Position numbers and translations under genes: made by a program. A DNA stretch of 64,000 nucleotides from Echinometra lucunter. Taxonomy: Eukaryota; Echinodermata; Echinoidea; Camarodonta; Echinometridae. How positions within the stretch are numbered: the first letter of the stretch is position 1; every line of letters starts with the position of its first letter. Below, one piece after another: positions 25,601 through 39,252 of the stretch. Where the stretch lies: contig CM057171.1 of NCBI GenBank assembly GCA_029962745.1, positions 19,230,034 through 19,294,033 on the forward strand, written 5' to 3'. Under the pieces are notes generated by a model that had not been told where the DNA came from, searched no databases, and worked only from the letters and a program-made list of their open reading frames with translations.

Positions 25601-28557
25601 TATTCTTTTTGTTAATTTAAACTGTGAACTAGAAATTGTGAACTTTATTATCTTCTGTGAACTGTGTTTTGTTATGGCTATTTTGGGCTACTTCATCTTA
25701 AAAGCTTTTAATTAAATGATATTTACTGAATATTATGCCCCATCAGGAAATGGATTTAGATAGCTTATCAAAAATCATGTTCCTTGGTTTTTATCGCGGG
25801 TATTCACAGCTGCTTTCGCGCTCCCTAGTTCATTTGTCTACGCAGAAACGGAAGGTTTCGAAGGGAAAAAGACGCTCAGCAGGAATCCCGCTCTAAGCCG
25901 CGGTCAAATTGGGCTCTGACTTAATGTATAATAAGAAGCCTAAAGTTTTGAATGACATTTTTAACCCCCCCCCCTTCTTGAATTTTGCGTTCCTGGGCTC
26001 ATTTCCAGCGAGACATGTCTCTTTCCCCGCAATCCCATTGACAGACTGACTGACTGACTCTCACATGCCCAGGGAGTAATCACCGGTTGATAGGAATGCT
26101 TGTTTCTCTGTTTACATACATAGAGAAACAGACATCTGATCAAACAGTGTTTTTGGAACTGATAGATGGCCTGACATACCGCGGGGGACTTCTCCATTTC
26201 CTTCTACTATCAAACATTTACGCTACTGCTGCTGCTGATGTATATTGCTCTTCACTCTGTGGCAGAGTCATCTCTTAGACAGCTACTCTTATCCCTACTT
26301 CCTTTCCTCCAATCTCTTTCTCCCTTTCCTGTTTTTCTTCTTCTCCCTCCCCTCTCCATCTCTCTCTTTCTCTCTTTCTCTTTCTCTTTTCTCCTCCTCC
26401 CTTTCCTGTTTTCTTCTTCTCCCTCCCCTCTCCATCTCTCTCTCTCTGAGTTTTTCTCTCTTTTTCTTTCTCTTTTCTCCTCCTTCTCCCTTTCCTGTTT
26501 TTCTTCTTCTCCCTCCCCTCTCCATCTCTCTTTCTCTCTCTGAGTCTTTCTCTCTTTATCTTTCTCTTTTCTCCTTCTCCTACCTATCCTGTTTTTCTTC
26601 TCCCTTCCCTCTCCATCTCTATCTCTCTCTCTCTGGGTCTTTCTCTCTTTCTCTTTCTCTTTTCTTCTTGGCTGTATGTATATTTTTTCATCTTCTCCCT
26701 CACTCTTTCTCCCGCATTCACTTTTACGCATCTTATCATTATGTCGTTGTGCGAAAGAACGCGTTCGGAACCCAAAATGGAAAATGATAGAAAATCAAAG
26801 TTTTCGAACAATGACTGATAATTTAACCCATAGAAGTACAGAGCATTTTAGAGGTCTAAATTAATCATCTTCAATCCTTAAATTGGCAACAACTATTATT
26901 TTTTTCCACTCTTACATGGTTTGAAAAAAATAAATATTGATATCACATGAACAAAAATGAATTATGATTGTAAAATTTAAGCAGAAACTGCCAATTTGAA
27001 CATGGAAATAGGGATCATATAATATTCACTGTCTTGCCAATTTAAAGACTTTAATGATTAGTTACATTTAAACTGCTCTAATTCAAAAACGCAACATCAT
27101 ACTGTACTGAAAATGGACTCAAAATTTTCAGTGAATTTTTCTCTTTCTACTGATGTATAATGTGTCATGCCCATCATTCTGGACCAAAGATACTGCCAAA
27201 GCGTCTCCTAAAGGAGACACTGTACCTCTATGGGTTAACGGATAGCAGGTACACCTTGTAAATTGATGGACAGTCTCCTTGTTGCATGATAGTTTATTCC
27301 AGTATGTCAGAATAGACATTTTAATTTTTGCATTTTTGTATTTTGTGTTCCTGGCACGTCCTTTCGTACGACGACATAAAGATAAAGCACCTTTTTCTGG
27401 GCTGTATACATATAAAACAATGTGAGACTTTTCAAATCAATTTTATGCCAATTTTCTTCCTGCTAACAAAAGTGCAACAGGATTTTTATCCATTGACTAG
27501 TGCATATGGTATTGCTCTTGCTAGAGTCTGTGGAAAATTTGTGTTGTATCAAAATCAAATTTCATCCCATTTATTAATTTCCGTTATGGTTTTTTTATTT
27601 TTCTGTAAGACTTGTAGTCCAAATCAAACCAGTGTGTCCATATCAAATGTAACAACTCTGTAATTGTCCTAACAGTACACCAAGTCACGTTGGAATCTGA
27701 GCATGAGGCATTTTTGTTTGTTTTCAAAACAGGTAACCGTAACAACCATTGGCTACGGAGACAAAGTCCCCAATACATGGCTGGGCAAGATGATTGCCTC
27801 CTGCTTCTCAATATTTGCAATATCTTTCTTCGCTTTACCAGCGGTAAGTCAAATATTTCCCCCTAATCCTCCTCCACTCCCCCCCTCCCCTTCCAATAAA
27901 AAGGGGGGGGGGAATAATGATAGGGCAAACCCTGCATGAGTTTCATACCCTACAAAGAACTGTAGCTTCGTGAAGGTAGATTAATATACAGATGTCTTTT
28001 TATTCTATATTTTATTTGATTTAAGCTCTGGTGTTGCTTACAGGATAATATGATAATAAGATATACTAAAATGACTTGCCCAGTAATAATGTCTACATTT
28101 AACTCTGAATATCTGCGCAGTCACCAAATATATAAATTTCTGTAATATATACATATATACATATATACATATATACATATATACCCTCTTGTAAACTATC
28201 ATTTGTTCTTCAATATGAGTTCCGGATCTGAAGATTTGGCAGTGGACATAAATCATTGTTTTTCCTGATTCAAGGAAAATTTCCCTCTGCCCAAGTTTTG
28301 AATGGAATTGGTGATGAACTTAAGATAGTGCAAATAACTCTTGTAACACCATTGATCCTAAACTTGGGTATAGGTGATGTTCGATTAAAAAAAAATAAAA
28401 CACACAAAAACAAGGTTCAGTCATGATCAAGAGTAATAGAGATGAGGAGAGGAAATGTAGAGAGACACAGATGTTAGTCAGAGATGGAAAGAGAAGAGAA
28501 GATAGATAGAGATAGACAGACTAAGACAGAGAGAGAAATAGATTGACAGAGACAAGG

Positions 28558-28590
<33 letters not shown>

Positions 28591-31500
28591 GAAGGGGGGG
28601 GGGGAGAGGGCTAGCATAAGAGACATAAACAAGAGGATGAACAGGATCATGAAGTAAGGGTTTATCTTGGGTAGATACAGTATATGAATATACAAAGAAA
28701 CAATCTTTTGTAGGCTCAAGTGTTAACATTTTAAATTTGAGAGAAATACTGTAAGTATATTTTCAATATGAATATATACCAATCAAGAACCGCATGCAGT
28801 GTGCCAAGAAATCATGTTCATGGGCATGGGTGTAGCAAAAAGAAAAAAAATGAACAAGGACACAAAGAAAAATGCTAAAAGTATAGTATAAACTCAAACC
28901 AGTGATAGTTGCAATTCCTGTTATCGGTATTTGTAGACTTTACTCTGCTTTCTCCTTCTTTGTAATATTTTGATTCAGAACCTGCCTCTAGACAGCCCAC
29001 CTGTCAGGTTTTCTGATTCCTTCATATGGCCATTATAGAAAGGTTTATTTTGCAGTAAATGACCTTTTAGCAAGAGACTTTCCATTGCTCTTAAAGGTAA
29101 CTCGTCCCTTTTGCAAAATCGACGAAAATCCATACAACTTGGCATGAGTTTAGGATATGCCCTTCTGATACTGTTCATTTGATCTTACGGTCATACATTG
29201 CTTAAGTTATTAATGTAAAATGAAAATCTGGCTACCAACCTTGAATAAGCAAGTTGAATCAGCTCCCCGGCAGTAGCGCAATCAGCTGTATATAGCTAGC
29301 TAGCTCAGCTGCGCGCAGCTCGCGGCCACGGCACGTACCGTACATAATATAGCGGCGCTGTAATCTGAATCCTTTCGTTGTGCGCTTCTCGAATCTTCAG
29401 GTCTTTTTTCGTGGTACGAAACTATGAAAGAAAGCTCTGATGAATTATCAAAGATTATTTCCTTAAAACTGAATTTTACGTTTTGTCAGTTTCAGGGATA
29501 GGTTATATAACCTTTCTCTCTCAAATGATGACAGAGTCAGGGAACTGTCTTTAAGTCTGCTGTCTTAACTCATTGAATACAAACCCTGAGATGAGTCAGG
29601 CTAAGTTCTATTGAAAACGTATGTTATACTGGAATCAAATCATGCGTTAATGGGTCGACAAGGATGGCAAATAATGTGTCACATCTCCTCCTAGTAGTGC
29701 ATTTGAGCAGTCTGCCAGATTTCTTGGAACAGGGATAATGATCGAGTTCCCTTTTTGGACGTAATCTGGGCTAGAGAGTGTGGGGGGGGGGGGGGGAGGG
29801 AGGGAGGAATAAAACATTAAGAAGAAATGGAACAAGATCTTACAGATTGTCTAAGATAGATATGAACATATTCATATCCATGCATTCCGTCTGTCTGTCT
29901 GTCTCTATCTATGTCTCTCTCTCTGTTTATGCCGTGGTTGATAAAATATGGCAAGGTTATACTTGGACACACAGCCTGTACTAGATTATCTTCTGATGAA
30001 GACAAAATTGCTTTATATGTAACAATATGAAGGAAAGCAGAGCAAAAAATTGGGGAATAAACATAATATCCCAACCACATGAGTATACTAATAGCAGATA
30101 AACCATTTTAAGAAAGAAGGGCCTTTTTTCCTTTTCTCTCTTTTCTTGTTAGATCATATTTCAAAGGCAGATAAGGTTTTAACAGTACATACTTTATTTA
30201 TTCCATGGTTCTTGATAATGTATAAAGTAAAAAAACAATAACAAATAAACAGGCAAACAAACAAACAAACATAATTGGAGATGCCTCCAAATGGCATCTC
30301 GAATGGCCACCTTTATAAGAGCCACATGTCTACACAGGTCTAGTTTTCTCTTTTCTGTTTTCTGTTTAACTGAGGTTAGTAGGGAATGACCTGTGACCAT
30401 GCTTTCCCTAGAGTGTAGCAAAAAATGTGTCACATTTTTCCCTATTATGGCAAGGTACACCACACCACGTTTCGTAGAATAGGAGTAATGAGTTGCCTTT
30501 TAACCTGATCAGGGCTAATGTGTGTTGCCAGGAACTGCGTTCGGAGGTGTGAGGCATGTATCCCAAATGCACACAGCATAATGTGTTTACCCGAAAAACT
30601 CATTTTCCCTGCCATCTAGTATTATCTGCAATCTGAAGGGCTCGTTCAGACAAGCCGGGATGAAACGTGTCAAAAAAAAAAGAGCCTTTGGCGGGTTCAG
30701 TGAATGAGTGCAAGTAAGGTAGAAAAAATAGCACATCAGAGCAGTACAGAAAGATGCATGAAGAATGCAAAATGCACATTATTCTCTGTATTGTCTGTGT
30801 TCTGGACACTACTTAGCTACCTAAGGATGAGAGAAACAACAAAGGTCCCATTCAGCATAGAAATGTAAGGTGTTTTCTTGTACTTCAAGAAAAAAGATGA
30901 TTTGCCATAAAATGCTTTATTTCTTCAATCTCATCCGGAAGGAAGGTCAAAGTAACTCCAAACAATATGTCGCAACTGGATTTTCATTAGAAGAGCTTTC
31001 AAATTTCATCATATTTGGGCTTTTTTGTGCACAGTAGATTTAAGGGCATTTTTGTGCTGATCCGATGTCATGCTCACTTGCACCCTTGTGTTATAAAATA
31101 CAGAAGTGAAAAGACCAGTATGCTTAACACATCTCAAGGTTTTTTCAAAGCAGTTTCCCACTGCATATCGTCTGTTCAGAGCCAGAAGGGCGTTAACTCG
31201 TATCATTTTATACAAAATTAATGCCCTTCTGGCTGTAAACAGACAATATGTGGACAAGCCTTAATGGGAGTGGTAAATCCTTTTTTCCATGAATGCCCTT
31301 CAAGTTAGTCAGTGCTAGATCATGTTGGTTTAGGGAATTTTCCGGAATGTTTGGCATCATATCATTCCATAGCTGTCTAAGCCATTCCATGATCATGAGA
31401 AAAGCTTTTCATGGTGATATGGACATGCAGTGCTGTTAACAGGGCTCAATGCTAACAGGTTCCTGGGACACATAAGGCCCCTAAGTTCAATCTGAAACAA

Positions 31501-34500
31501 GAGAGACAAATCAGGCATTATGCCTTGTGCAAGGGTGTAACCACCGAGTAAGAGTTGAATCGGGGACCTCCAGTAATAGAGCCAGTAACCTTCACCAATG
31601 TACGGTACCACTGGGCTTCTGTAATGTGGCATTTGTGCATTCTTGATCTTCAATAGGATGTGCCGCCCTCGGCATGGAATGTGTTAAATAAGCTATGAGC
31701 TTCCAATTAGTTGGCTCCGCTGTACTACCCAAGATCTGGGAAGGTGTTGCTTGATTAGTGCAGGCTCACTGGTGACTGATGTAGCCTATGTGAGATAAAC
31801 ATGCCTCGCCTGAATGACACCAGAGTTCATCTGAGGATGTGCATTTAAAGCTGAATTTTCAGGCCCAAATCAGCATTTTGATAACACATGTACCGGTAGG
31901 TAGCTTTAATAGTGTAAGGTGCTCGTATGGGCACGGGTACTTTAGCAGGGAATAAATAGCAGATAGGTCTTGATACCAGGTATAGACTGCCTTGGGTTTC
32001 TTTGTCGAAGCCCCAAAGGTTTGATACAGAACTCATTAAATCAAATATATGCATATGTATAAGGGAAAGAAAAGATAAACTGAATATTCATGACTCTGCA
32101 TGATAAATGAACCAATAAGATAGTAAGGCATATACCACATGAATATTAAGGTAAGACAACAAAAAGGGCATGGAAGCTAAAAGGAATGCTGTTACTAAAG
32201 ACACTAACATAAAAGGAACCAGGCAGGTGTTAATAATATAATAACCTGTAGACATTGTGAAAGTCAGTGTTATATTTAACCCATTCGTGACAGGAATTAT
32301 TTTAAAGCCTAATTTAATCAGCCTTTATTCTTCAAATTGGCAACACCAACATTTTTATTTTATTGCTATATTTTTCTTATAAAACGTCATGTATCTGAAA
32401 TGAATATAAATTGACAGAAATTATGGTGAGAAGTCAAAAAGTTGCCAATTTGCAGGGGAAAATGGTGATTTTAAACTTTCTATCACATTGCCAATTTAAG
32501 GATTTTAATGCTTTCCTTTAAAAAAATTTCACCTTCAAACAATGAATATTGATGCAACCAAAATGGGCACAGTTTGTGTAGATTTTTTTGCTCTTTCTGC
32601 TCATGTATTTGGTATGATTTTTAGGGCTTTGCATCAAAAGATATTAGGCTAAACCACAAAATGTGGACCTCTGTCACAAATGGGTTAACACAATAAAATA
32701 CTCTGGGCAGTACAACATTGAAAATACAAAGAATACAGATAACTTGACCCAAAAGAGACCATGCAATAGCAAAACGTAGTGGTGCGAAAAAAAGGCATGT
32801 CCAGATTGCAAAATACATACTGCTGTCTGTATGTTTGTGTTCCTTTCATGCTTCTCTGTTTTGCGAAGCTATTTTAGTTAAAAACATAGCTACGAAAGTT
32901 GTATGGAGTTTTGCTGTTTTTTTAATTTGTTTATTTGCTTTTCAGACATACACTTTTAAAACACAGCAATTCGTGCATTTCAAAACTCAATTTGGGTATG
33001 GAGGGAAAAAAAAGCTTTAAAATAGGTTCTGTCAACAAGCATTTCAAACTGTGCTTCATAACTTTGTTTCAGAATGCTTATTCATTCTCTCTATTGAGCT
33101 ATAAACCCATCGCAAGAAGATGGAAGTATGGTTATGTCATCCCATCAATTCTCAATGTTCCTGCCTTTTATTGATGCACTAGTTCTTTGATTTGTCTCAA
33201 AGATCAAGTTTGCTTGGTAGACTCTTGGGCAATACCTTTCCCTGTCAGAGGCTAGTTTTCAAATGTCAGTGTTCTTTTCATACTCCTTCGACCATTAACC
33301 AATATATGCTAGCTTATTTATATGTTCTAGTTGTACGCAAATAAAATTTTTAGATTGAAACACTTTAGCCTTCCATCTTTGTAGGAAATAAGGCTTGGAG
33401 CAAATGTTGCCGAAGCGTGTCGTGTCACAAAATGAGATGTCACTGTAACTATTTGTTATCGACTTTGATTGGAGGGGAATCTATTTGGGCTCAATCCGAA
33501 TGCTATCCAAAGGCAATTTAACCACTGCAGGGAAGGCGGGCATGCTTGGTAATGATCTGTATTAGGATGGAAATGAAAGCGTTTCGTACGGGACGATCGA
33601 AGGCCAAGCTTTGATTGATAGCGCAATCTGCCTAACTAATCACGCTACAATGGCTCTGCCACAGGGCCACACTGTATCGCAGCGCCCATCTTAATCATTA
33701 CTAATGAAAAGGACAATGCCAAAGATCTTCCCCAATTGGCAAGGCAAATGGCTTCTATCCTGACCTGCATTTGCTATTAACTTGGTCGTGTAGTCTTCTT
33801 TCCATGAATTTGATTAAGTCATGTTATAAAACCTCTATTTTTTTCACATCCATTACCCAATTTCTTTGTCCTATATACCATCAATATTCTTTGAATAAGA
33901 TCTATAATTTTGTTATAAATGTACTAATTTTAATGTCTTTTTGATTCTATTGTCTTTTATGCAGTAATGTTGTGTCATTGTTAATTATATTGTACTCAGT
34001 TCAGCCACAAGACTGCTTTGTACAATGTTTTTTATACCCCAATAAATCAATAGATAAATGAGTAAATAAATATATAATTCCTGTACTTGTTTTGGTATAA
34101 TGAGATATTCATTTATTTTAAGATTTTCTTACTATGCTTCATTTTTATTCCTTATTTCATTGAACAATAAGTCAGAGATAAATCAGGCTAGGATCTGTTG
34201 TACTGAAATCCAATTGTAGGCCTACCCAGTGGGTTAAATGCATCATTATCTCCAATAAAAATTAATTACACTTTTTTTCGAAAAATTATTTCAAATGCAG
34301 TACTCTACCTTATAATGTAAGAGTATCAACAGAATTCAAAAAATTAAAAAATATCATTTTTCCCTAGAAAGTTTTTTATCGTGAATAGCCTATATAGCAA
34401 ATGCATGTATCTTTAAAAATCTGTTATCTTCCGTAATGCCTGCGTATTAGTGATGAATCATATTTTCTTTTTTTGTCATATTTGAGGATTGACTCAGAAA

Positions 34501-37500
34501 TTTCTGAATATTCTAAAATCTTTCCAAGACACTTTAGTCGATTCGGGCTTGGCAAAGTCGTCTCCTACAAAGAAGGACAAGTCCAATGACAGCAAAAATG
34601 AAAAATGAAGAAACCAATAGAGGAAAGGAAAAATATTCTTCTAAATGCCTTTATTTTATGTATCATTGCCTATGAATGGACAGATATAGGCAGAATGCCT
34701 ACTGGTAGTGCTCAAATTGTAAAAGAACTCATTTAATAACCTTATGATATTAATCATGCCTCTTATCAAAATTCACCCTTTTTTCCCCTTTTCTAATATT
34801 TGGTCCTATTCTTAGCAAGTAGCCTCGTCATTGTCAAGAACAGAATCCAGCATTGCATCTGATCTCTCATTCCGTTCATGTGAATTCCCTTTAAATGTCT
34901 TCACATTTGCGTTATCATCCACTAAGAACACATTACAGCATTGCTTCTGATCTCTCGTTCGTGTGATTTCCCTTTAAATGTCTTCATATTTGCTTTTATC
35001 ATCCGCTATCAGCGAATAGACAAAGGGAGAATTGCTTAATCACCATGCCGTACCATTCGCATGTGTTGGCAGAAGCTCTCTTGATAATTAATTGCGGGAA
35101 GGTTTTCAATCAGATGATGTCACGCGAAGATTGACGTCATATCTCACCAGCTCACGAGTGATGTCATACCTTGCCAAGGACGTGCTAGTCTCCAACCACA
35201 GACCTTTGTCACACTTATCACGTATTACAGGGTCTGACTCAGGGAAAAAAATATTTTTTTTCCGGGGCTACTTTTTGAGCCCGCCAACCCAAATTTTTTA
35301 CATTGTATTACAATTAACATTGGACCCTATGAGAATTTCAGAGGCTCTTTTTTTAGTTTTCCAGGGCTCTTTTTGGCATTTCGGGGGCAAATTCGCCCTG
35401 AGCCCCTGTGTATTTTTTTCCCTGGTCTGACTGTTTGTTAGACATTTGTGAAATACAGATCTTAACTCTTACAGTGCCAAGGGGTTTTTACTTCTTCCCA
35501 AATTCTGCCAAATCATGAACAATGCTTGCTTTCCAACAGTAATTTCTATAGAGATAAGTTGTACACAAAAGTTGTAGAAAATTTATTATCCTTTCAAAAA
35601 ATACCAAATATTTCCATTAATTCAATGTCTTGCATGAAAATTATTGGGAAACAGAAATGAGCTTCCCTCTTGACATTTCCTTTTTCATTTCTCATTTGTT
35701 TGCTATTGTTTTATGCTGAAGTAAGAATGGATCCTTTCCAAAATCTGCAGTTTTCTAAAAAAATATCCTATGGTAGCATATAGTGACTGATAGATATTTC
35801 AAATACTATATTTATCCTCCAAACTTTGATACATTTTCATGACCATATCCATTATTCTAAGTAAAGTAATGGTCGATTAAATATATAAAGTCTCTTGGGC
35901 ACATATACGTGCCATCGGCACTGTAAAAGTTAAAGAAGTGTGGTGGCTCAGCTAGTAGTGGAGCAGTGGTCTCGTAACTAGAAGTTGTTGTTAGGTGCCA
36001 TCAAGCCCTCCCCAACTCCTTGTGACCCCATGGACAAACTTCCTACAGGCTACTCTGTCCTGTGCAAATATGGTTATCTCTCTCAAAAATTTGCTAGTTT
36101 CTATGGTCACTCCTTCTATCCATCTATTCCTTTGTCTTCCTCTTCTCCTTCTGCCCTATACTTTGCCGAGCATGATGTCCTGCTCCAGGTCCTTTGACCT
36201 AACAACGTAACCACAGAAGCTAAGTCTCTGCCTTACAGTCGTATCCTCCAAGGAGCAGCGTGGTTGTTTCTCTTCCAGTGCAGATTTGTACTGGAAGAGA
36301 TACAACTGGAAGTACCTAGGTTCAAAACCTAGTGGATACCCTACTGTGCTTTCAGTAAGGCATTTATCCTCACTACCAAGTCTTTCAGAGAGAACTTAAA
36401 GGTGTCGGTCCCTTGTTTTCTTCCTGACAAGCATAATTTGCATGTACACCCTGTACCCTCTAAAGTGCAGTGGAGTAAAAATGAAATTTCTAGGATTCTT
36501 TGTAGGGATTGCTTCCTTTGCAGTTAAGTCCATACCAAATTTTAAGGCGATAGTTGCTTTACCCTTCACAGAAGGGATTTCAATATTTTAACAATGGCTC
36601 TCCCATTCCAGTATATTTTCATTAATATTTATTTCAGTGGTCCACAGCGAGAGAATAGCAAAATTACATGTACTTTGGGCTAATCATATGGCTCTCTTTG
36701 ATTTTTTTTTTTTTTGCAAGTGTCATATAGGGTCTGTGCCGCAGACTAAGGATGGTCGACCATTATTAACATTGCTTGCTTGATGCTATTAAGAAAGGTG
36801 ATATCATGCTTATGCAAATATACCTGTCTTAAACATGGTGTCATGGCTAACGAAGAATGGATTGTCATTTGGGTTTCTTGCTTTCTAACTGCTTTCATAA
36901 TGAAAGATAAATTTACAGTTCTGTTCTTTAAATTCATAACTCTAAGGTGGCTCAGCAAAATGAAGTGGCACGAAAGATTCATCCAGAATGCAAAATGCAT
37001 CTTGCTGTTTGTATTGTATGTGTTCTGGGAGCATCTTTTTTGTGTCATTCTGTTTTGAAAGCTATGTTTATTAAATGTTATCATGAAAGAACAGCGTGGA
37101 AGCCATTTTGTATCTTTGCTTATATCATAAGTTTTAAAGGCCTGTTCAAATAAAAGGGGGAAACTCCAGGGGTTTTCCTAGGTCGTTTTAAAACACATTT
37201 TATAACACATAATTAGTGAATGAGTGTGAGACATTTTAAGCGTAATCCTGTGTTGCGTCATTGCCATTCATTTTGTACACAAATGCTTTACCACCACCCC
37301 TCCCCCATGCTTTCATTGCTGTCATCTGTGTGCCTATGCAGTCTTCACATCTTGCCTTTCTCTCCCAGACTCCCCTCCCCCCTTTTTTGAGCTCTGATTA
37401 TAAACAAGAAGGTAATGTCCTTCTGATTTGTCTTCCCTCGATAGTATATTCATGATTCTTCTGTGAATGCAGTGTGGTATGTGTTTAACTGAAAGTTAAA

Positions 37501-38750
37501 GCGGCTAGAGAGGGGGATTCAGGAAGAGATTAAGGGAAAAAAGGGGGATAGAAAGAGGGAGAGGCAGACAGAGACATGGACATACATGTAGGGAAAGTGA
37601 AGGGAGAAGGAAAGATACAAACAAAGAGACGCAAACAAAGAGGAAAGAAAGAAAGAGACCAACACTGAGCAAAGAAAATAAAAGAGGAAGAAGGAGAAAG
37701 AAATGAAGAGAAACAGACATTGGGGGTACCCAATGCTGAAACAATGTTAGTTCGTTTAAAAGAGCATGATTTTATTAGCAGAAAATCATCTGCCTAAATT
37801 TTTTTTAAAAGTCGTGTTGCCAAGGAAACCCCCAAATTTGGTAAGATTTCAGGATTTTTTTGACCCCTCAGCTGTGACCCAGTTTCAACTGGGTACCCAC
37901 TTTGACGTCAAAATGACGTTAAAGTGGGTACCTTGTTGCACAATTCTAGCAAAATGCGCGCAAAGTATAATACAAATTGTACAGTCTAGCGCGCAGCACA
38001 ACTGAAAAGCATGAAGCTGGGTACCCACTTTTATGTCATACCTCATACTCAAATTTTTTGGTCAACTCCTTACTTTTTAAGAGAAAATTAGCCAAAATGC
38101 ATTGATTTTGATTGGAAATCTTAAAGTTTTTAATGTTATTCTTCTTAGAATTCTATTCTCGATCATATATCAAAAAAAAAAATTACCATTGTGTAATCAC
38201 TTTAAGTGAAAGTTAAAGCGGCTAGAGAGAGGGATTCAGGAAGAGAACAAGGGAGATTAAGGGGAAAAAGGGGGATAGAAAGAGGGAGAGGCAGACAGAG
38301 ACATGGACATACATGTAGGGAAAGAGAAGGGAGAAGGAAAGATACGAACAAAGAGATGCAAACAAAGAGGAAAGAAAGAAAGAGACCAAGACTGAGCAAA
38401 GAAAATTAAGAGGAAGAAGGAGAAAGAAATGAAGAGAAACAGACATTGGAAGGATGAAGAAAAATAGGGAGAGAGAGAGAGAGAGAGAGGGGGGGGGGAG
38501 AAAAAGGCAAGCACAGAGCAAAGAAAATAAAGACAGACAAACAGAGAGAGGAAAAGAGAGATCAAAAGGAGAAACTCCCCCCCCCCTTTTTTTTTGTTGC
38601 TCTTTTCATATCTAAACAAGAAAGTATGTCCTGATTTGTCTTCATTGGATAGTACATCTATAATCCTTCTGTGAGTGCAGTGGGGTACATGAATGTGTTC
38701 AAGTTAAAGTAAAAAACAGCTGGAGAGAGAAAAACAGAAATAGAACAAGG

Positions 38751-38789
<39 letters not shown>

Positions 38790-38943
38790 GTGAGGGGGAA
38801 AAGGAAAGATACTGACAAGGAACAATAAAAAAAAGAGGAAAGAAAAAGGCAAGCACAGAGCAAAAAAAATAAACAGGAAACAGGAAAAAAAGGAAAAGAA
38901 ACAACAGAAACAAGAGGGATGAAAAAAGAGACAGTAAGAGAGG

Positions 38944-38975
<32 letters not shown>

Positions 38976-39209
38976 AACATCAAACAAAGGGAGGAAAAGA
39001 TGAAGAGGAGACATTTCCTCCCCTTTTTATTTTTAGCTCTGTTCATATTTAAACAAGAAAGTATGTCCTTATTTGTCTCCCATGGGCAGTATATCCACAA
39101 TCCTTCTGTGAGTGCAGTGGGGTGCATGTATGTGTTCAAGTTAAAGTGAAAAATAGCTGGAGAGAGGGAAAAAGAAAGAGAACAAGGGAGATCCAGAAAA
39201 AAAAAAAGT

Positions 39210-39252
<43 letters not shown>

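Noticed and set aside
26245..26787. 180-codon + strand and 159-codon - strand open frames
   Set aside because: They read through a CTTT/CTCC minisatellite in an intron; composition is Ser/Leu/Phe or Arg/Lys/Glu only.
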